Positions 18,850 through 28,584 of a DNA stretch of 64,000 nt are shown in pieces; positions within the stretch are counted from its first letter, which is position 1; every line of letters begins with the position of its first letter. Under the pieces are notes generated by a model. That model saw only the letters and a program-made list of their open reading frames with translations. It did no database searches and was not told the origin of the DNA. A program made the translations under genes and the position numbers. The DNA is from Pseudomonas cremoricolorata DSM 17059 = NBRC 16634 (GTDB lineage Bacteria; Pseudomonadota; Gammaproteobacteria; Pseudomonadales; Pseudomonadaceae), in contig NZ_AUEA01000006.1 in NCBI RefSeq assembly GCF_000425745.1, positions 62,001 through 126,000 of the forward strand. The letters are read 5' to 3'.

Positions 18850-19533
18850 ATGGGCCCCAGCATTCTCGTTGCGCAGAACCTTAGCAAAGTGGTACCCAGC
18901 GCGGAAGGCGACCTGACCATTCTCCACCCCCTGTCGCTGACCCTCGCCGAAGGCGACAGCCTGGCCATCGTCGGCGCTTCGGGTTCGGGCAAGTCCACCC
19001 TGCTCGGCCTGCTCGCCGGGCTCGACCAGCCGAGTGCCGGCAGCGTCGCCCTGGCCGGGCACGATCTCGGCCCGCTCGATGAAGACCAGCGCGCGCAAGT
19101 GCGCGCCGAGCATGTCGGCTTCGTGTTCCAGTCGTTCCAGTTGCTCGACAGCCTCAATGCTCTGGAGAACGTCATGCTGCCCCTTGAACTGGATGGCCGC
19201 CGCGATGCCCGCGAGCAGGCCCGCAGCCTGCTCGAACGAGTTGGCCTCGGCCAGCGCCTGAGCCATACCCCGCGCCAGCTCTCCGGCGGCGAACAACAAC
19301 GGGTGGCGATTGCCCGGGCCTTTGCCGCACAGCCCTCGGTGCTGTTCGCCGACGAACCCACCGGCAACCTCGACAGCCACACCGGCGCGCGCATCAGCGA
19401 CCTGCTGTTCGAACTCAACCAGGAACGCGGCACCACTCTGGTGCTGGTGACCCATGACGAGCGCCTGGCCGCGCGCTGCCGGCGCTCGATCCGCCTGGAA
19501 GCCGGGCGCCTGGTCGCGCCCGTGGAGGCCTGA
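18850..19533 (+). CDS. ABC transporter ATP-binding protein, YbbA-like
   Basis: An ATPase of 227 residues of the LolD/MacB-like class. Walker A is GASGSGKST (about 41-49), the signature LSGGEQQR (about 145-152), and Walker B VLFADEPT (about 165-172), with a D-loop TGNLDSHTG. It pairs with the permease that follows (stop and start overlap by 1 nt). The E. coli counterpart is ybbA-ybbP beside tesA, the same grouping as here. The substrate is unknown; it is probably an envelope lipid or lipoprotein function. Confidence 0.88.
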   Translation: MGPSILVAQNLSKVVPSAEGDLTILHPLSLTLAEGDSLAIVGASGSGKSTLLGLLAGLDQPSAGSVALAGHDLGPLDEDQRAQVRAEHVGFVFQSFQLLDSLNALENVMLPLELDGRRDAREQARSLLERVGLGQRLSHTPRQLSGGEQQRVAIARAFAAQPSVLFADEPTGNLDSHTGARISDLLFELNQERGTTLVLVTHDERLAARCRRSIRLEAGRLVAPVEA

Positions 19534-22040
19534 TGACGCGTCTCGACTTTTTCGGGCTGTTGAGCCTGGCCGCTCGGCAACTGCGTCGCGATGCCCGCGC
19601 CAGCGAAGTCCGCGTGCTGTTCTTCGCTCTGCTGGTGGCGGTCGCCGCCAGCACCGCCATCGGCTTTTTCGGCGCCCGCCTGAACGGCGCGATGCAGCTG
19701 CGTGCCAGCGAATTCCTCGGCGCAGACCTGGTGCTGCAGGGCACCTCGCCGGCCCGCGCCGAACAACTGCAGCGAGGCGTCGATCTGGGCCTGGCGCCGG
19801 CCCACCTGGTTGAGTTCAGCAGCGTGGTGACCGCAGACGAGGGCATCCAGTTGTCCAGCGTCAAAGCGGTCGACGCTGCCTACCCGCTGCGCGGCGAGCT
19901 GCGCAGTGCCCCTGCGCCGTACGCACCGGAGACCGCCGGCGGCGGACCTGCCGTCGGCGAAGCCTGGGTCGAGTCACGCCTGCTGGCGGCGCTGAACCTG
20001 AACATCGGCGACAGCATCGATGTCGGCAAGAAAACCTTGCGCCTGACCCGCGTGCTGACCTACGAGCCCGACCGCGCCGGCAATTTCTACAGCCTCACCC
20101 CACGGGTGCTGATGAACCTTGCCGACCTCGACGCCACCGGGGTGATCCAGCCCGGCAGCCGGGTCAGTTACCGCGACCTGTGGCGCGGTGAAGCGCCAGC
20201 GTTGACGGCTTACCGCCAGGACATGGAGAAGAACCTCGGCGCTAACCAGCGCCTGCTCGATACCCGCGATGGCAACCGGCAGATTGGCGGTGCGCTGGGC
20301 AAGGCCGAGCGCTACCTGAACATGGCAAGCCTGGTGGCGGTGCTGCTGGCCGGCGTGGCAGTGGCGTTGTCGGCCAGCCGCTATGCCGCCCGCCGTCTCG
20401 ACGCCAGCGCCCTGCTGCGCTGCCTTGGCTTGTCGCGGCGCCAGGCCCTGGGCCTGTACTGCCTGCAACTGGCCATGCTTGGTGTGCTCGCGGCGGTGAC
20501 CGGCGCGCTGCTCGGCTGGCTGGCCCAGCTGGGCCTGTTCCGCCTGCTGCAAGGCCTGCTGCCCAGCACCCTGCCGGCCGGTGGCATAGGCCCTGCCCTG
20601 GCAGGTATCGCCACCGGGCTGGTGGCCTTGGCCGGCTTTGCCCTGCCACCATTGGCCGCGCTGGGTCGGGTGCCGCCGCTGCGGGTGCTGCGCCGCGACC
20701 TGTTGCCGGTGCCACCGAGCAGTTGGCTGGTGTATGGCGCGGCGCTGCTGGCGCTGGGCCTGATCATGTGGCGACTGAGCCTCGATCTGCTGCTGACCTT
20801 CGCCCTGCTCGGCGGCGGTCTGATCGCCGCGCTGGTGCTCGGCGGCCTGCTGCTGCTCGGCTTGCGCAGCCTGCGCCGGCTACTGGCCGATGCGCCACTG
20901 ACCTGGCGCCTTGGGCTCGGGCAGCTGCTGCGTCATCCGCTGGCCGCCGCCGGACAATCGCTGGCGTTCGGCCTGATTCTGTTGGCCATGGGTCTGGTGG
21001 CGTTGCTGCGGGTCGAACTGCTCGACACTTGGCAGGCGCAACTGCCCGCCGATGCGCCGAACCACTTCGCCTTGAACATCCTGCCCGACGAGCGCCAACC
21101 CTTTGCCGAGCAATTGCAAAGCCTCAATGCCCGGTCGGCACCGCTGTATCCGGTCATCCCCGGTCGCCTGGTGGCGATCAACGATGAAGCGGTGCAAGAG
21201 ATCGTCAGCAAGGACTCGGCAGGCGAACGTGCGGTTCAGCGCGACCTGAGCCTTACTTGGGCCGCCGAGCTGCCTGAAGGCAACGCCCTGAGCGAGGGCA
21301 CCTGGTGGAGCGCTGCGCCCACTGCGCAAGCGCTGCCGGGGGTGTCGGTGGAAGCGGAACTGGCCGCGAGCCTGGGGCTTCAACTGGGCGACCAGCTGAC
21401 CTTCGACATCGCCGGCGAGCAGCACAAGGCTCAGGTCAGCAGCCTGCGCAGCGTGCACTGGGACAGCTTCCAACCCAATTTCTTCATGATCTTCCAGCCC
21501 GGCACGCTGCAAGGTCTGCCGACCACCTACCTGACCAGCTTCTACCTGGGCAGTGGTCACGAGCAAGACATCGTCGCCCTGGCACGGGCATTCCCGGCGG
21601 TGACCATTCTTCAGGTAGATGCCCTGCTCAGCCAGCTGCGCAGCATCCTCGCCCAGGTCACCCTGGCGGTGGAATACGTGCTGCTGTTCGTCCTTGCCGC
21701 GGGCCTGGCAGTGCTGTTCGCAGGCTTGCAGGCGACTCTGGATGAGCGCATCCACCAGGGCGCCCTGTTACGCGCACTCGGCGCACGCAGAGCGCTGCTG
21801 GTTCGCACCCGGCGTATCGAATTCGGCCTGCTGGGCGCGGCCAGCGGCGTCTTGGCGGCGCTGGGCTGCGAGCTGATCACCTGGGTGCTGTACCGCTACG
21901 CGTTCGACCTGAGCTGGAGCCCGCACCCTGCGTTGCTGCTGCTGCCGCTGGTGGGCGCGCTGCTGGTGGGCGGTGCCGGTGTACTGGGTACGCGGCGGGC
22001 GCTCAATGCCAGCCCGCTGCAGGTGCTGCGCGAGGGCTGA
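19533..22040 (+). CDS. FtsX-family ABC permease, YbbP-like
   Basis: A membrane protein of 835 residues. One N-terminal helix, a large periplasmic region, then two groups of helices (about 240-430 and 690-830), each within an FtsX domain, match the ten-helix YbbP/duplicated FtsX layout. It starts at an ATG overlapping the stop of its ATPase (TGATG). It ends exactly where greB ends on the other strand: the two stop codons abut as TGATCA. Probably a mechanotransmission-type ABC system rather than a classical importer. Confidence 0.85.
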   Translation: MTRLDFFGLLSLAARQLRRDARASEVRVLFFALLVAVAASTAIGFFGARLNGAMQLRASEFLGADLVLQGTSPARAEQLQRGVDLGLAPAHLVEFSSVVTADEGIQLSSVKAVDAAYPLRGELRSAPAPYAPETAGGGPAVGEAWVESRLLAALNLNIGDSIDVGKKTLRLTRVLTYEPDRAGNFYSLTPRVLMNLADLDATGVIQPGSRVSYRDLWRGEAPALTAYRQDMEKNLGANQRLLDTRDGNRQIGGALGKAERYLNMASLVAVLLAGVAVALSASRYAARRLDASALLRCLGLSRRQALGLYCLQLAMLGVLAAVTGALLGWLAQLGLFRLLQGLLPSTLPAGGIGPALAGIATGLVALAGFALPPLAALGRVPPLRVLRRDLLPVPPSSWLVYGAALLALGLIMWRLSLDLLLTFALLGGGLIAALVLGGLLLLGLRSLRRLLADAPLTWRLGLGQLLRHPLAAAGQSLAFGLILLAMGLVALLRVELLDTWQAQLPADAPNHFALNILPDERQPFAEQLQSLNARSAPLYPVIPGRLVAINDEAVQEIVSKDSAGERAVQRDLSLTWAAELPEGNALSEGTWWSAAPTAQALPGVSVEAELAASLGLQLGDQLTFDIAGEQHKAQVSSLRSVHWDSFQPNFFMIFQPGTLQGLPTTYLTSFYLGSGHEQDIVALARAFPAVTILQVDALLSQLRSILAQVTLAVEYVLLFVLAAGLAVLFAGLQATLDERIHQGALLRALGARRALLVRTRRIEFGLLGAASGVLAALGCELITWVLYRYAFDLSWSPHPALLLLPLVGALLVGGAGVLGTRRALNASPLQVLREG

Positions 22041-22523
22041 TCAACCGCCCTCTGGCAAGTACCAGATGCGGTTCACGTACCACAACGCCTCGCCCGTAGG
22101 CGTTTGCACCACCACCTCGTCGTCCTGCTGTTTCTTCAGCAGGGCGCGAGCCATGGGCGAGTCGATCGAGATGTAGTCGTTGCGCCCGTAGATCTCGTCG
22201 TAGCCGACCACGCGCAAGGTCAGCACCTCGCCCTGCTCGCTCTCGATCTCGACCCAGGCACCGAAGAACACCCGGCCCTCCTGCTCGGGGGCGTAGGCGA
22301 CGACCTTGACGTCCTCCAGGCGCTTGCGCAGGTAGCGCACGCGGCGGTCGATCTCACGCAGCAGCTTTTTGTTGTACTGGTAATCGGCGTTCTCGCTGCG
22401 ATCCCCCAACGACGCCGCCCAGGCCACCTTCTGGGTGATCTCCGGACGGTACACGCGCCACAGGTGATCGAGTTCCTGCTTGAGCGCCTGATGGCCTTCG
22501 GTGGTGATGATGTTGGTGCTCAA
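22041..22523 (-). CDS. greB: GreB, transcript cleavage factor
   Basis: A protein of 160 residues with an N-terminal coiled coil (RRVRYLRKRLEDVKVV, about 52-67) and a C-terminal FKBP-like GreA/GreB domain containing GYDEIYGRNDYISIDSPMARALL. The acidic tip reads GDRSENADYQYN (about 37-48), where acidic residues coordinate Mg in the polymerase channel. A TTG start at 22523 with AGGAG 7 nt upstream gives the conserved beginning STNIITTEG; the 17 extra codons upstream are not conserved in my judgement. GreB is favoured over GreA by this sequence and its basic N-terminal region. Confidence 0.9.
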   Translation of the reverse strand: MSTNIITTEGHQALKQELDHLWRVYRPEITQKVAWAASLGDRSENADYQYNKKLLREIDRRVRYLRKRLEDVKVVAYAPEQEGRVFFGAWVEIESEQGEVLTLRVVGYDEIYGRNDYISIDSPMARALLKKQQDDEVVVQTPTGEALWYVNRIWYLPEGG

Positions 22524-22595
22524 CGACAACTCCTGAAGAGGGCACGCCAGGCATCGCAACCTGCCGGCGCCCACGCCTGACGACAGCGCCGCATG

Positions 22596-22904
22596 TCAGC
22601 GCCGGGTAATGAGGCCCTGGCGGGCGATACGGGTCAGTTGCGCGATGACCTCGCCGGCAACCTCGGCGGCGGGCGACTGGATCACCGCCAGGTCGAAGCG
22701 GTCGCTGGCATAGCGTGCCAGGTCGCTGTCGCGGTCGGCGAACTGGATGAGAAAGGCGCGGGCATGCCCCTTGCGCCGGGACAGGCCTTCGAGGTGGCGC
22801 AACAAGGTGGGCTGGTGCTGACCGCCGAGCAGGATGCGCGGGGTGCGGGCAGCCTGGTGGGCCGTCAGCGGGCTCAGGCAGACACTGGTGCGTGGACAAC
22901 TCAT
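22596..22904 (-). CDS. Hypothetical protein
   Basis: A protein of 102 residues, unrecognised. It has a mixed alpha/beta pattern: RILLGGQHQP, then FLIQFADRDSDLARYASDRFDLAVIQSP, which reads like a small Rossmann-type segment. No signal peptide or membrane segment is visible. GGAG lies 11 nt before the ATG, slightly far. It sits upstream of greB on the same strand with a 72-nt gap. The evidence for coding is composition and an intact frame, so moderate. Confidence 0.5.
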   Translation of the reverse strand: MSCPRTSVCLSPLTAHQAARTPRILLGGQHQPTLLRHLEGLSRRKGHARAFLIQFADRDSDLARYASDRFDLAVIQSPAAEVAGEVIAQLTRIARQGLITRR

Positions 22905-23120
22905 GGGGGTTTATTCTCCGCCTCGCGAATCCCGCTGGGCAGCGGTGGGAGGCGTCACCGAACCAGCGCTTTAGCGGTATTTCGTCGACCTCCACGGAGG
23001 CCGTCATGCGCCCCGCAAGTAGCTGTTTAAATCGGCGCAGTTGCCAATGCTAGGGGCTTGCGCGCCAAGATACAAGCCGCACGTTACAGCCCGTCAGCCG
23101 CACGGCAGAGCGCCGGCACC

Positions 23121-24530
23121 TCAGCGTTGGCGGGTGCGCTCCAGCGCCAGACGCTCGCGGTTGTAGGCCAGGTAGTACTTGTTGACGCTATTGACGAAGT
23201 TGACCGGCCCCATGCCCACCTGCTCCATCGCCACCCGCTCGGTCTGGAAGAACCACTGATTGCCGTTCAGACCCCGGCGCCGTGCTTCGGCGCGCATGGC
23301 CTGGACCCGTTCGGGGCCGAGGTTGTAGGCGGCCAGGGTAAAGGCCATGCGCTCACGGTCATTGAGCGCGGGGCTGGCGAAGAACTTGCGGCGAATCAGC
23401 GCCAGGTAGCGCGCCCCGGCCTGCACGTTGCCGTCGACCGTTGCAGTGTTGTTGACCCCTACCCGCTGCGCCGCCGACGGGGTGATCTGCATCAGGCCAT
23501 GGGCCCCGCCGCCGCCCCGCGCCTGGGGATTGAGGGTCGACTCCTTGTAGGCCAGCGCCGCCAGATTCAGCCAGTCGATCGATTGCGCCTCGCCGTGGCG
23601 CTGCAACACGCTGCGCACCGCCTCCAGGCGCTGGCGCTCCTTGCGCGCCAGAGGATTGTGCACCCGGTACTGACGGCGATAGATGCGTTCGAAGGCGGCA
23701 TTCTGGTTCTCGGGCGCGCGGTAGGTGGCCAGGAAACGGTTGAGGGTTTCCAGCAGCACCGGAGCGTCGCGGCGCACGTACCAGCGCACGGCCTGGGGTT
23801 CGCCAAGCTTGACCCGGGTGTCCAGGCGCAGCTTGGGCATGACCCGCTGCCAGCGTTCGGCAATCGGCCGCTCGACCACCGTCAGCGGGTAGATGCCGGC
23901 CTGGACCATCTCCAGAACGTCTTCCACAGCCAAGGTCGGGTCGACCCATTCGATCTTGATCGGCGCGCGCTTGCGCAGCGCCAACTGGCGGTTCACCGCC
24001 TCGATTGCAGCGCCCGCGGCACTGGCGCTGATCAGCGCGACGGTGCGCCCGGACAACTGCTCGGCACGCGCCACGCTGCGCCCGCCCTTGCGCCCGACCA
24101 GCACCAGCGACACACGATCGACCACCGGGTTGCTGACCGCCAGTTGATGCACCAGCGCCGGGTCGAACAGCTCACCGGGCGCGGCGATGTCACCCTCGCC
24201 GCGCAACAAGGCGCCGGGCAACTGACCCTTGGCCTTGGGCACCAGCTTGACCTGCAAACGGTGGTTTTCGCCCAGACGGGCGTTGAGGTAATGCTCGAGT
24301 GCCCGGACCCGGTGGTACTCGATACCCACCGGCTCGCCCTTGACCTCGCCGGAACTGTTGCGGCTCTGATTGACCAGAACCCGCAGCACCTTGGCCGAGC
24401 TGATCTGCGGCAGATCACGCGGTTGACCGTGGCTCACGGTCTGCTCGGGACCGGCCAGCCGCGCGCTGGCAGGGCCTGCGCTCAGCAGCCCGATTAACAG
24501 GGAAAGGGTCAGCAGAATGCGTGCTGTCAC
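23121..24530 (-). CDS. MltF-like membrane-bound lytic murein transglycosylase
   Basis: A protein of 469 residues. A signal segment (about 5-22) is followed by a solute-binding-protein-3 domain (about 45-265) and a C-terminal SLT lysozyme-like domain with ALAYKESTLNPQ (catalytic Glu) and GGAHGLMQITP. The family cleaves peptidoglycan glycan strands with anhydro-muropeptide release, and the SBP domain regulates activity. A GTG start at 24530 gives a clean signal peptide; the longer frame starts with TTG codons. I call it MltF-like because true mltF usually sits beside purL and this one does not. Confidence 0.85.
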   Translation of the reverse strand: MTARILLTLSLLIGLLSAGPASARLAGPEQTVSHGQPRDLPQISSAKVLRVLVNQSRNSSGEVKGEPVGIEYHRVRALEHYLNARLGENHRLQVKLVPKAKGQLPGALLRGEGDIAAPGELFDPALVHQLAVSNPVVDRVSLVLVGRKGGRSVARAEQLSGRTVALISASAAGAAIEAVNRQLALRKRAPIKIEWVDPTLAVEDVLEMVQAGIYPLTVVERPIAERWQRVMPKLRLDTRVKLGEPQAVRWYVRRDAPVLLETLNRFLATYRAPENQNAAFERIYRRQYRVHNPLARKERQRLEAVRSVLQRHGEAQSIDWLNLAALAYKESTLNPQARGGGGAHGLMQITPSAAQRVGVNNTATVDGNVQAGARYLALIRRKFFASPALNDRERMAFTLAAYNLGPERVQAMRAEARRRGLNGNQWFFQTERVAMEQVGMGPVNFVNSVNKYYLAYNRERLALERTRQR

Positions 24531-24681
24531 ATGGCATGTCCCGGTGGAAGTGAGCGTTATCAACGCAAGCGAAGGTGACAACTGACATCAAAAGACACTG
24601 GCAAGCCGTTGAGGTTCGACGATTATTTGTTCCGCCGCCCGCTTTGTTATGCTGGCCTGCCCGGGGCACGAGGTAGCAACC

Positions 24682-25488
24682 ATGCAACTGATCGATATTG
24701 GCGTCAACCTGACCAACAGCAGTTTCCACGACCGCCAGTCGGAGGTTATCGAGCGCGCCCGCGAAGCAGGCGTGGTGCAAATGCTCTTGACCGGTACCAG
24801 CCTTGAAGTCAGCGAGCAGGCTCTGGAGCTGTGCCACAGCCTCGATGACAGTGGACAGGCGCTGTTCGCCACCGCCGGCGTGCACCCCCACGAGGCCAGC
24901 AGCTGGAATGCCGACAGCGAACGGCAACTGCGCCAACTGCTGGCCCAGCCACGGGTACGCGCGGTGGGCGAATGTGGACTGGATTTCAATCGTGACTTCT
25001 CGCCACGGCCCTTGCAGGAAAAAGCCTTCGAAGCCCAATTGGCGCTGGCGGCAGCGCTGCAACTGCCAGTATTCGTGCATGAGCGCGACGCCAGTGAGCG
25101 CCTGCTGGCGGTGCTCAAGGATTTCCGTGATCAGTTGCCCGGCGTCGTGGTGCATTGCTTTACCGGCGAACGCGAGGCGCTGTTCGCCTACCTCGACCTC
25201 GACCTGCACATCGGCATTACCGGCTGGATCTGCGATGAACGCCGCGGCACGCATCTGCATGGGCTGGTCGGCAACATTCCCGAAGGCCGCCTGATGCTGG
25301 AGAGCGATGCGCCGTATCTGCTGCCGCGCACGCTCAGACCCAAGCCCAAGAGTGGACGCAACGAACCGGCGTTTCTGCCCGCCGTGCTGCAGGAAGTCGC
25401 TCGTCACCGAGGAGAATCCGTGCAGCATACCGCCGCCCATACCAGCGCCTGCGCCCGGGCATTCTTCGCCTTGCCCGAGATTTCTTGA
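24682..25488 (+). CDS. tatD: TatD, metal-dependent nuclease
   Basis: A TIM-barrel hydrolase of 268 residues. The N-terminus reads [13 protein letters not shown], where the usual TatD-family HxH metal site is replaced by GVN, exactly as in E. coli TatD. Other sites remain: [27 protein letters not shown] and [12 protein letters not shown]. It is therefore a true TatD orthologue rather than the YcfH/YjjV paralogues. ATG at 24682 has GAGG upstream. It acts on DNA or RNA ends in repair and degradation and is not tied to a tat operon here. Confidence 0.9.
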   Translation: MQLIDIGVNLTNSSFHDRQSEVIERAREAGVVQMLLTGTSLEVSEQALELCHSLDDSGQALFATAGVHPHEASSWNADSERQLRQLLAQPRVRAVGECGLDFNRDFSPRPLQEKAFEAQLALAAALQLPVFVHERDASERLLAVLKDFRDQLPGVVVHCFTGEREALFAYLDLDLHIGITGWICDERRGTHLHGLVGNIPEGRLMLESDAPYLLPRTLRPKPKSGRNEPAFLPAVLQEVARHRGESVQHTAAHTSACARAFFALPEIS

Positions 25489-25574
25489 CGAGCGTCAACG
25501 ACAGCTCTCTACGCTGGCGGCACAATGATGGCACCTTGCCAATGCTGTTTCCGCCAACTCAGAGAAAACCTGCC

Positions 25575-27053
25575 ATGGGTGCCTGGCTTAGCAACGTTTC
25601 ACTCAAATACAAGTTCTGGGCCGTCAATGCGGTGGCCTTCTTCACCACACTGCTGCTGGTGCTCTACGCCGTGCACCTGGAACAGGATGCGCGCATCCAG
25701 AGCGCCCGGGCGCACGCGCAAGCCGAAGCGCAACTGCTCGGCGCATGGCCGGCCGAGCAAGCCTTGCCTGCTCAGCCGCGGCTGATCAGTTGGCGTGTGG
25801 GCCAATCCCCGAGCGTTGCAGGCGCAGCGCTGTCCCTCCCAAGCGACGCCCAGGGCTGGATCGATCTCGCAGACGGCCCGCTGCTGGATGACCAGCGCGT
25901 GCGCGGTGCCCAGGTGTTCGCACGCGGTGATACGCGCATCGGCGTGCTCGCCACTGCGCCCAGCTTCACCCAGGTGTTCTTCGACCGCTTCGGCAACTAC
26001 GCCCTGTGCGTGCTGCTGCTGATGCTGCTCATGCTCGGCGCCTCGCAGTTGCTGATCCGCTTCTTGCTGCGTCAGCTCAATACCCTCAGGAGCGTCATGC
26101 TTCATGTCGAGAAGACCGGCGACTTGTCTGCCCGCGTGCCGCTGACCGGCGGCGATGAAGTCGGGCAGATGGCCGTGGCCTTCAATGCCATGCAATCGAC
26201 CTATCACCGCGTGGTCGGCACCGTGGCGCAGTCGGCGGCCCAGCTCGATGCCGGTGCCGCGCAGCTGGCCGCAAGCATGAGCGACGTGCGCCAAGGCATG
26301 CTGGGCCAGCAGAGCGAGACCGACCAGGCGGCGACGGCGATCAATCAGATGACCGCCACGGTCCACCACATCGCCCAGCACGCAGGCGCCACCCGCGACC
26401 TGTCGCAGACCGCCGATGCGTTGGCCGGCAGCGGTCAGCAGGTGGTCGGCAGGGTTCAGGCTTCGATTGCCGGACTCTCGAGTGGCGTGCAGCAGACCGC
26501 CGAGATGATTCGCCAACTGGCCGACGACAGCCAGAAGATCACCGGCGTGGTGGGAGTGATTCACAGCATCGCCGAACAAACCAACCTGCTGGCGCTCAAT
26601 GCCGCGATCGAAGCGGCCCGCGCCGGTGACCTGGGCCGCGGCTTTGCCGTGGTGGCCGATGAGGTGCGCAACCTGGCCAAGCGCGTGCAAAGCTCCACCG
26701 ATGAAATCACCGGGATGATTTCGACCCTGCACAGCGGCACCCGCGATGCTGTCGACTTCATGCATGAAAGCTCATTGAAAGCAGATGATTGCGTGCGCCA
26801 GGCCCAGGAAGCCGGGGCCGCGCTGGCCGAGATCACCAGCGCCGTGGCGCAGATGCGCGAGAGCAATACGCAAATCGCCGTAGCCGCCGAGCAGCAAAGC
26901 CAGGTCGCCGAGGAAATGAACCGCGCCATCGTCAGCATTCGCGATGTCACCGAAGACACCGTGCAGCAAACCGTCGGCTCCGCCACCACCAGCCGCGAGC
27001 TGGCGACCCTGGCCGGCGAGCTGAACCGAGCCATCGGCCAGTTGGCGCTATAA
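25575..27053 (+). CDS. Methyl-accepting chemotaxis protein
   Basis: A chemoreceptor of 492 residues. TM1 (about 13-32), a short periplasmic domain of about 110 residues, TM2 (about 140-160), HAMP (about 160-215), and a cytoplasmic signalling domain whose hairpin tip has [23 protein letters not shown] (partial quote of the consensus). The ligand domain is too short for dCache and its ligand is unknown. There is no C-terminal CheR-tethering pentapeptide. The start at 25575 is used since the longer frame overlaps tatD; no strong Shine-Dalgarno is visible. Confidence 0.88.
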   Translation: MGAWLSNVSLKYKFWAVNAVAFFTTLLLVLYAVHLEQDARIQSARAHAQAEAQLLGAWPAEQALPAQPRLISWRVGQSPSVAGAALSLPSDAQGWIDLADGPLLDDQRVRGAQVFARGDTRIGVLATAPSFTQVFFDRFGNYALCVLLLMLLMLGASQLLIRFLLRQLNTLRSVMLHVEKTGDLSARVPLTGGDEVGQMAVAFNAMQSTYHRVVGTVAQSAAQLDAGAAQLAASMSDVRQGMLGQQSETDQAATAINQMTATVHHIAQHAGATRDLSQTADALAGSGQQVVGRVQASIAGLSSGVQQTAEMIRQLADDSQKITGVVGVIHSIAEQTNLLALNAAIEAARAGDLGRGFAVVADEVRNLAKRVQSSTDEITGMISTLHSGTRDAVDFMHESSLKADDCVRQAQEAGAALAEITSAVAQMRESNTQIAVAAEQQSQVAEEMNRAIVSIRDVTEDTVQQTVGSATTSRELATLAGELNRAIGQLAL

Positions 27054-27128
27054 CCCTTATAGCCAGGCTCGATTGGCTGGCATCGCTGATGGGCACTAGG
27101 CTCATGCAATCACCGCGAGGAAGATTCC

Positions 27129-27362
27129 ATGAGCAAACGTCTGCATCACCTGCTTGCCAATCACTGGCGCATCCAGCCCCTGAGCCTGCATCCAAGCAGT
27201 GCGCAAGTCATGCAACTGCTTGCCCTGGCGCTGATCGTGCCCGGCGCGCTGCTGGTGGTCAGTGGCCTGGCCGCACTGGATATCGCGCAACTGGCAGTTG
27301 GTGTCATCGCCATCGCCGCGGGCTGGCAGATGCGCCCTCGCCCTGCCCACTCAAGCCACTGA
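27129..27362 (+). CDS. Small hydrophobic protein, two predicted helices
   Basis: A protein of 77 residues, unrecognised. Two hydrophobic segments (about 27-46 and 51-66) separated by a tight turn suggest an inner-membrane hairpin protein, with a basic N-terminus (KRLHHLL). A GAGGAAG site precedes the ATG, which supports translation. It lies 75 nt after the chemoreceptor gene and may share its transcript. Confidence 0.6.
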   Translation: MSKRLHHLLANHWRIQPLSLHPSSAQVMQLLALALIVPGALLVVSGLAALDIAQLAVGVIAIAAGWQMRPRPAHSSH

Positions 27363-27373
27363 ATACCCCTTGA

Positions 27374-28141
27374 TCAGCGCCGCGACAGCGCGGCGTCGAG
27401 GCGCTTGAGGGTGCGGTCCGATTTGCCCTCGAACCCTTTCATTTCCTCGTGCCACTGCTCGACGCACGACGCCAGATCAGCCTGCTCATCGGCCAACAGC
27501 AGCCATTGCAAACGGTCGTGCCAGTCGCCCAGATCGCTCTGCGCACGCTTGAGCACGTTGCGCAGTTTCTTGCCGGCGTGATCGAGCTGCGGGTAAGCCT
27601 CATCGCCGTAGCGCACGCGCTTGATCAGCAGGCGCAGGCGATGGCGATCATGTGCAGGATCGGCCAGGGCCTTTTCCAGCTTGCGCCACTGCTTGCCCAG
27701 ACGCTTGTCGACATCGGCCTTCAGGGTATCGAGCGACCCTTCGCGTTCGGCTGCGCGCAGAAATGACGGGAACGCGTCGAGAATGGCCAGCAGGCGCGAG
27801 AGCTCGGCGCTGGCAGCGACGCTGTGAAAATCATAGGTGCGCTGGCGCATGCGCTGCTGGCCCGCCGCCTGTTGCCCGCGTTCGAGCAGGTGCGCCGCCA
27901 GCACCTCGCGGTCGCGCAGTGGCGTGGTCAGGCTGCCCAGGGCGCGGGCTGCCTGCTCCAGCGGCTCGACGCCTGGCACACCGCGCAGCGGCCGCACCAG
28001 GCTGCGCAGGCGCCGGGTGCTGGTGCGCAGGTCGTGCAGCGCCTCGCTGTCGGTGTCAGCCGCCAGGCGTTCGCGGCACGCCAGCAGGCGCACCTGAAGT
28101 CCAAGCACCTGGGCGACGATGTGATCAACCATGGCAGACAT
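27374..28141 (-). CDS. CHAD-domain protein (polyphosphate-associated)
   Basis: A protein of 255 residues consisting of a CHAD domain, a helical fold with conserved histidines and basic residues (LHDLRTSTRRLRSLVRPL near 41-58; RLRLLIKRVRYGDEAY near 170-185). CHAD domains bind polyphosphate and localise to its granules. The fused CYTH phosphatase domain seen in some relatives is absent. GAGGAG lies 7 nt before the ATG at 28141. It starts 14 nt after a small lipoprotein gene and is probably co-transcribed with it. Confidence 0.82.
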   Translation of the reverse strand: MSAMVDHIVAQVLGLQVRLLACRERLAADTDSEALHDLRTSTRRLRSLVRPLRGVPGVEPLEQAARALGSLTTPLRDREVLAAHLLERGQQAAGQQRMRQRTYDFHSVAASAELSRLLAILDAFPSFLRAAEREGSLDTLKADVDKRLGKQWRKLEKALADPAHDRHRLRLLIKRVRYGDEAYPQLDHAGKKLRNVLKRAQSDLGDWHDRLQWLLLADEQADLASCVEQWHEEMKGFEGKSDRTLKRLDAALSRR

Positions 28142-28155
28142 GCAAAGCTCCTCGA

Positions 28156-28434
28156 TCAACGACCGGCGCGCGATTCACGAATGTAGAAGCGTGCCTTTTC
28201 GGCTTTCTTGGTGCAGCCCTCGAACCCTTCGAACTGCTGCTGGGTCTTGGCTCCGGTCAGCAGCGACAGGGCTTTGGAATAGCTGACGGTGCCGGCAAAA
28301 CCCTCGGCCTTGGCAAGGTCCAGCTCCTTCCAGGCTGCATTGAGCTGAGCGCCGCAGCTTTCGCGGTAGGCCGTCTTGCCGGCACAGCCAGACAGCGCCA
28401 GAACGATCATGGGCAGGCAAATCCAGGCTTTCAT
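28156..28434 (-). CDS. Small lipoprotein of unknown function
   Basis: A protein of 92 residues with a clear lipobox (IVLALSGCAG, lipidated Cys17) and a helical body rich in Lys/Ala with two further cysteines (SCGAQ and EGCTKK), possibly a disulfide. It precedes the CHAD gene by 14 nt. The family is conserved in pseudomonads in my memory, but I know no function. A long upstream open frame on this strand is an antisense shadow of the patatin gene. Confidence 0.75.
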   Translation of the reverse strand: MKAWICLPMIVLALSGCAGKTAYRESCGAQLNAAWKELDLAKAEGFAGTVSYSKALSLLTGAKTQQQFEGFEGCTKKAEKARFYIRESRAGR

Positions 28435-28584
28435 GTTGGGAACCTCTAAAGGTGGACACTCGGTGCCTGTGAGACTCTCGAAACGGAGTAAAAGTGCCCA
28501 GGCACGCCGCCTGCCACCGCGCCGATTGAATCGCGCTGGCCAGTGGTTCATTGTGGCGCGGGTGCAGACTAGGCGGAGACCTTC

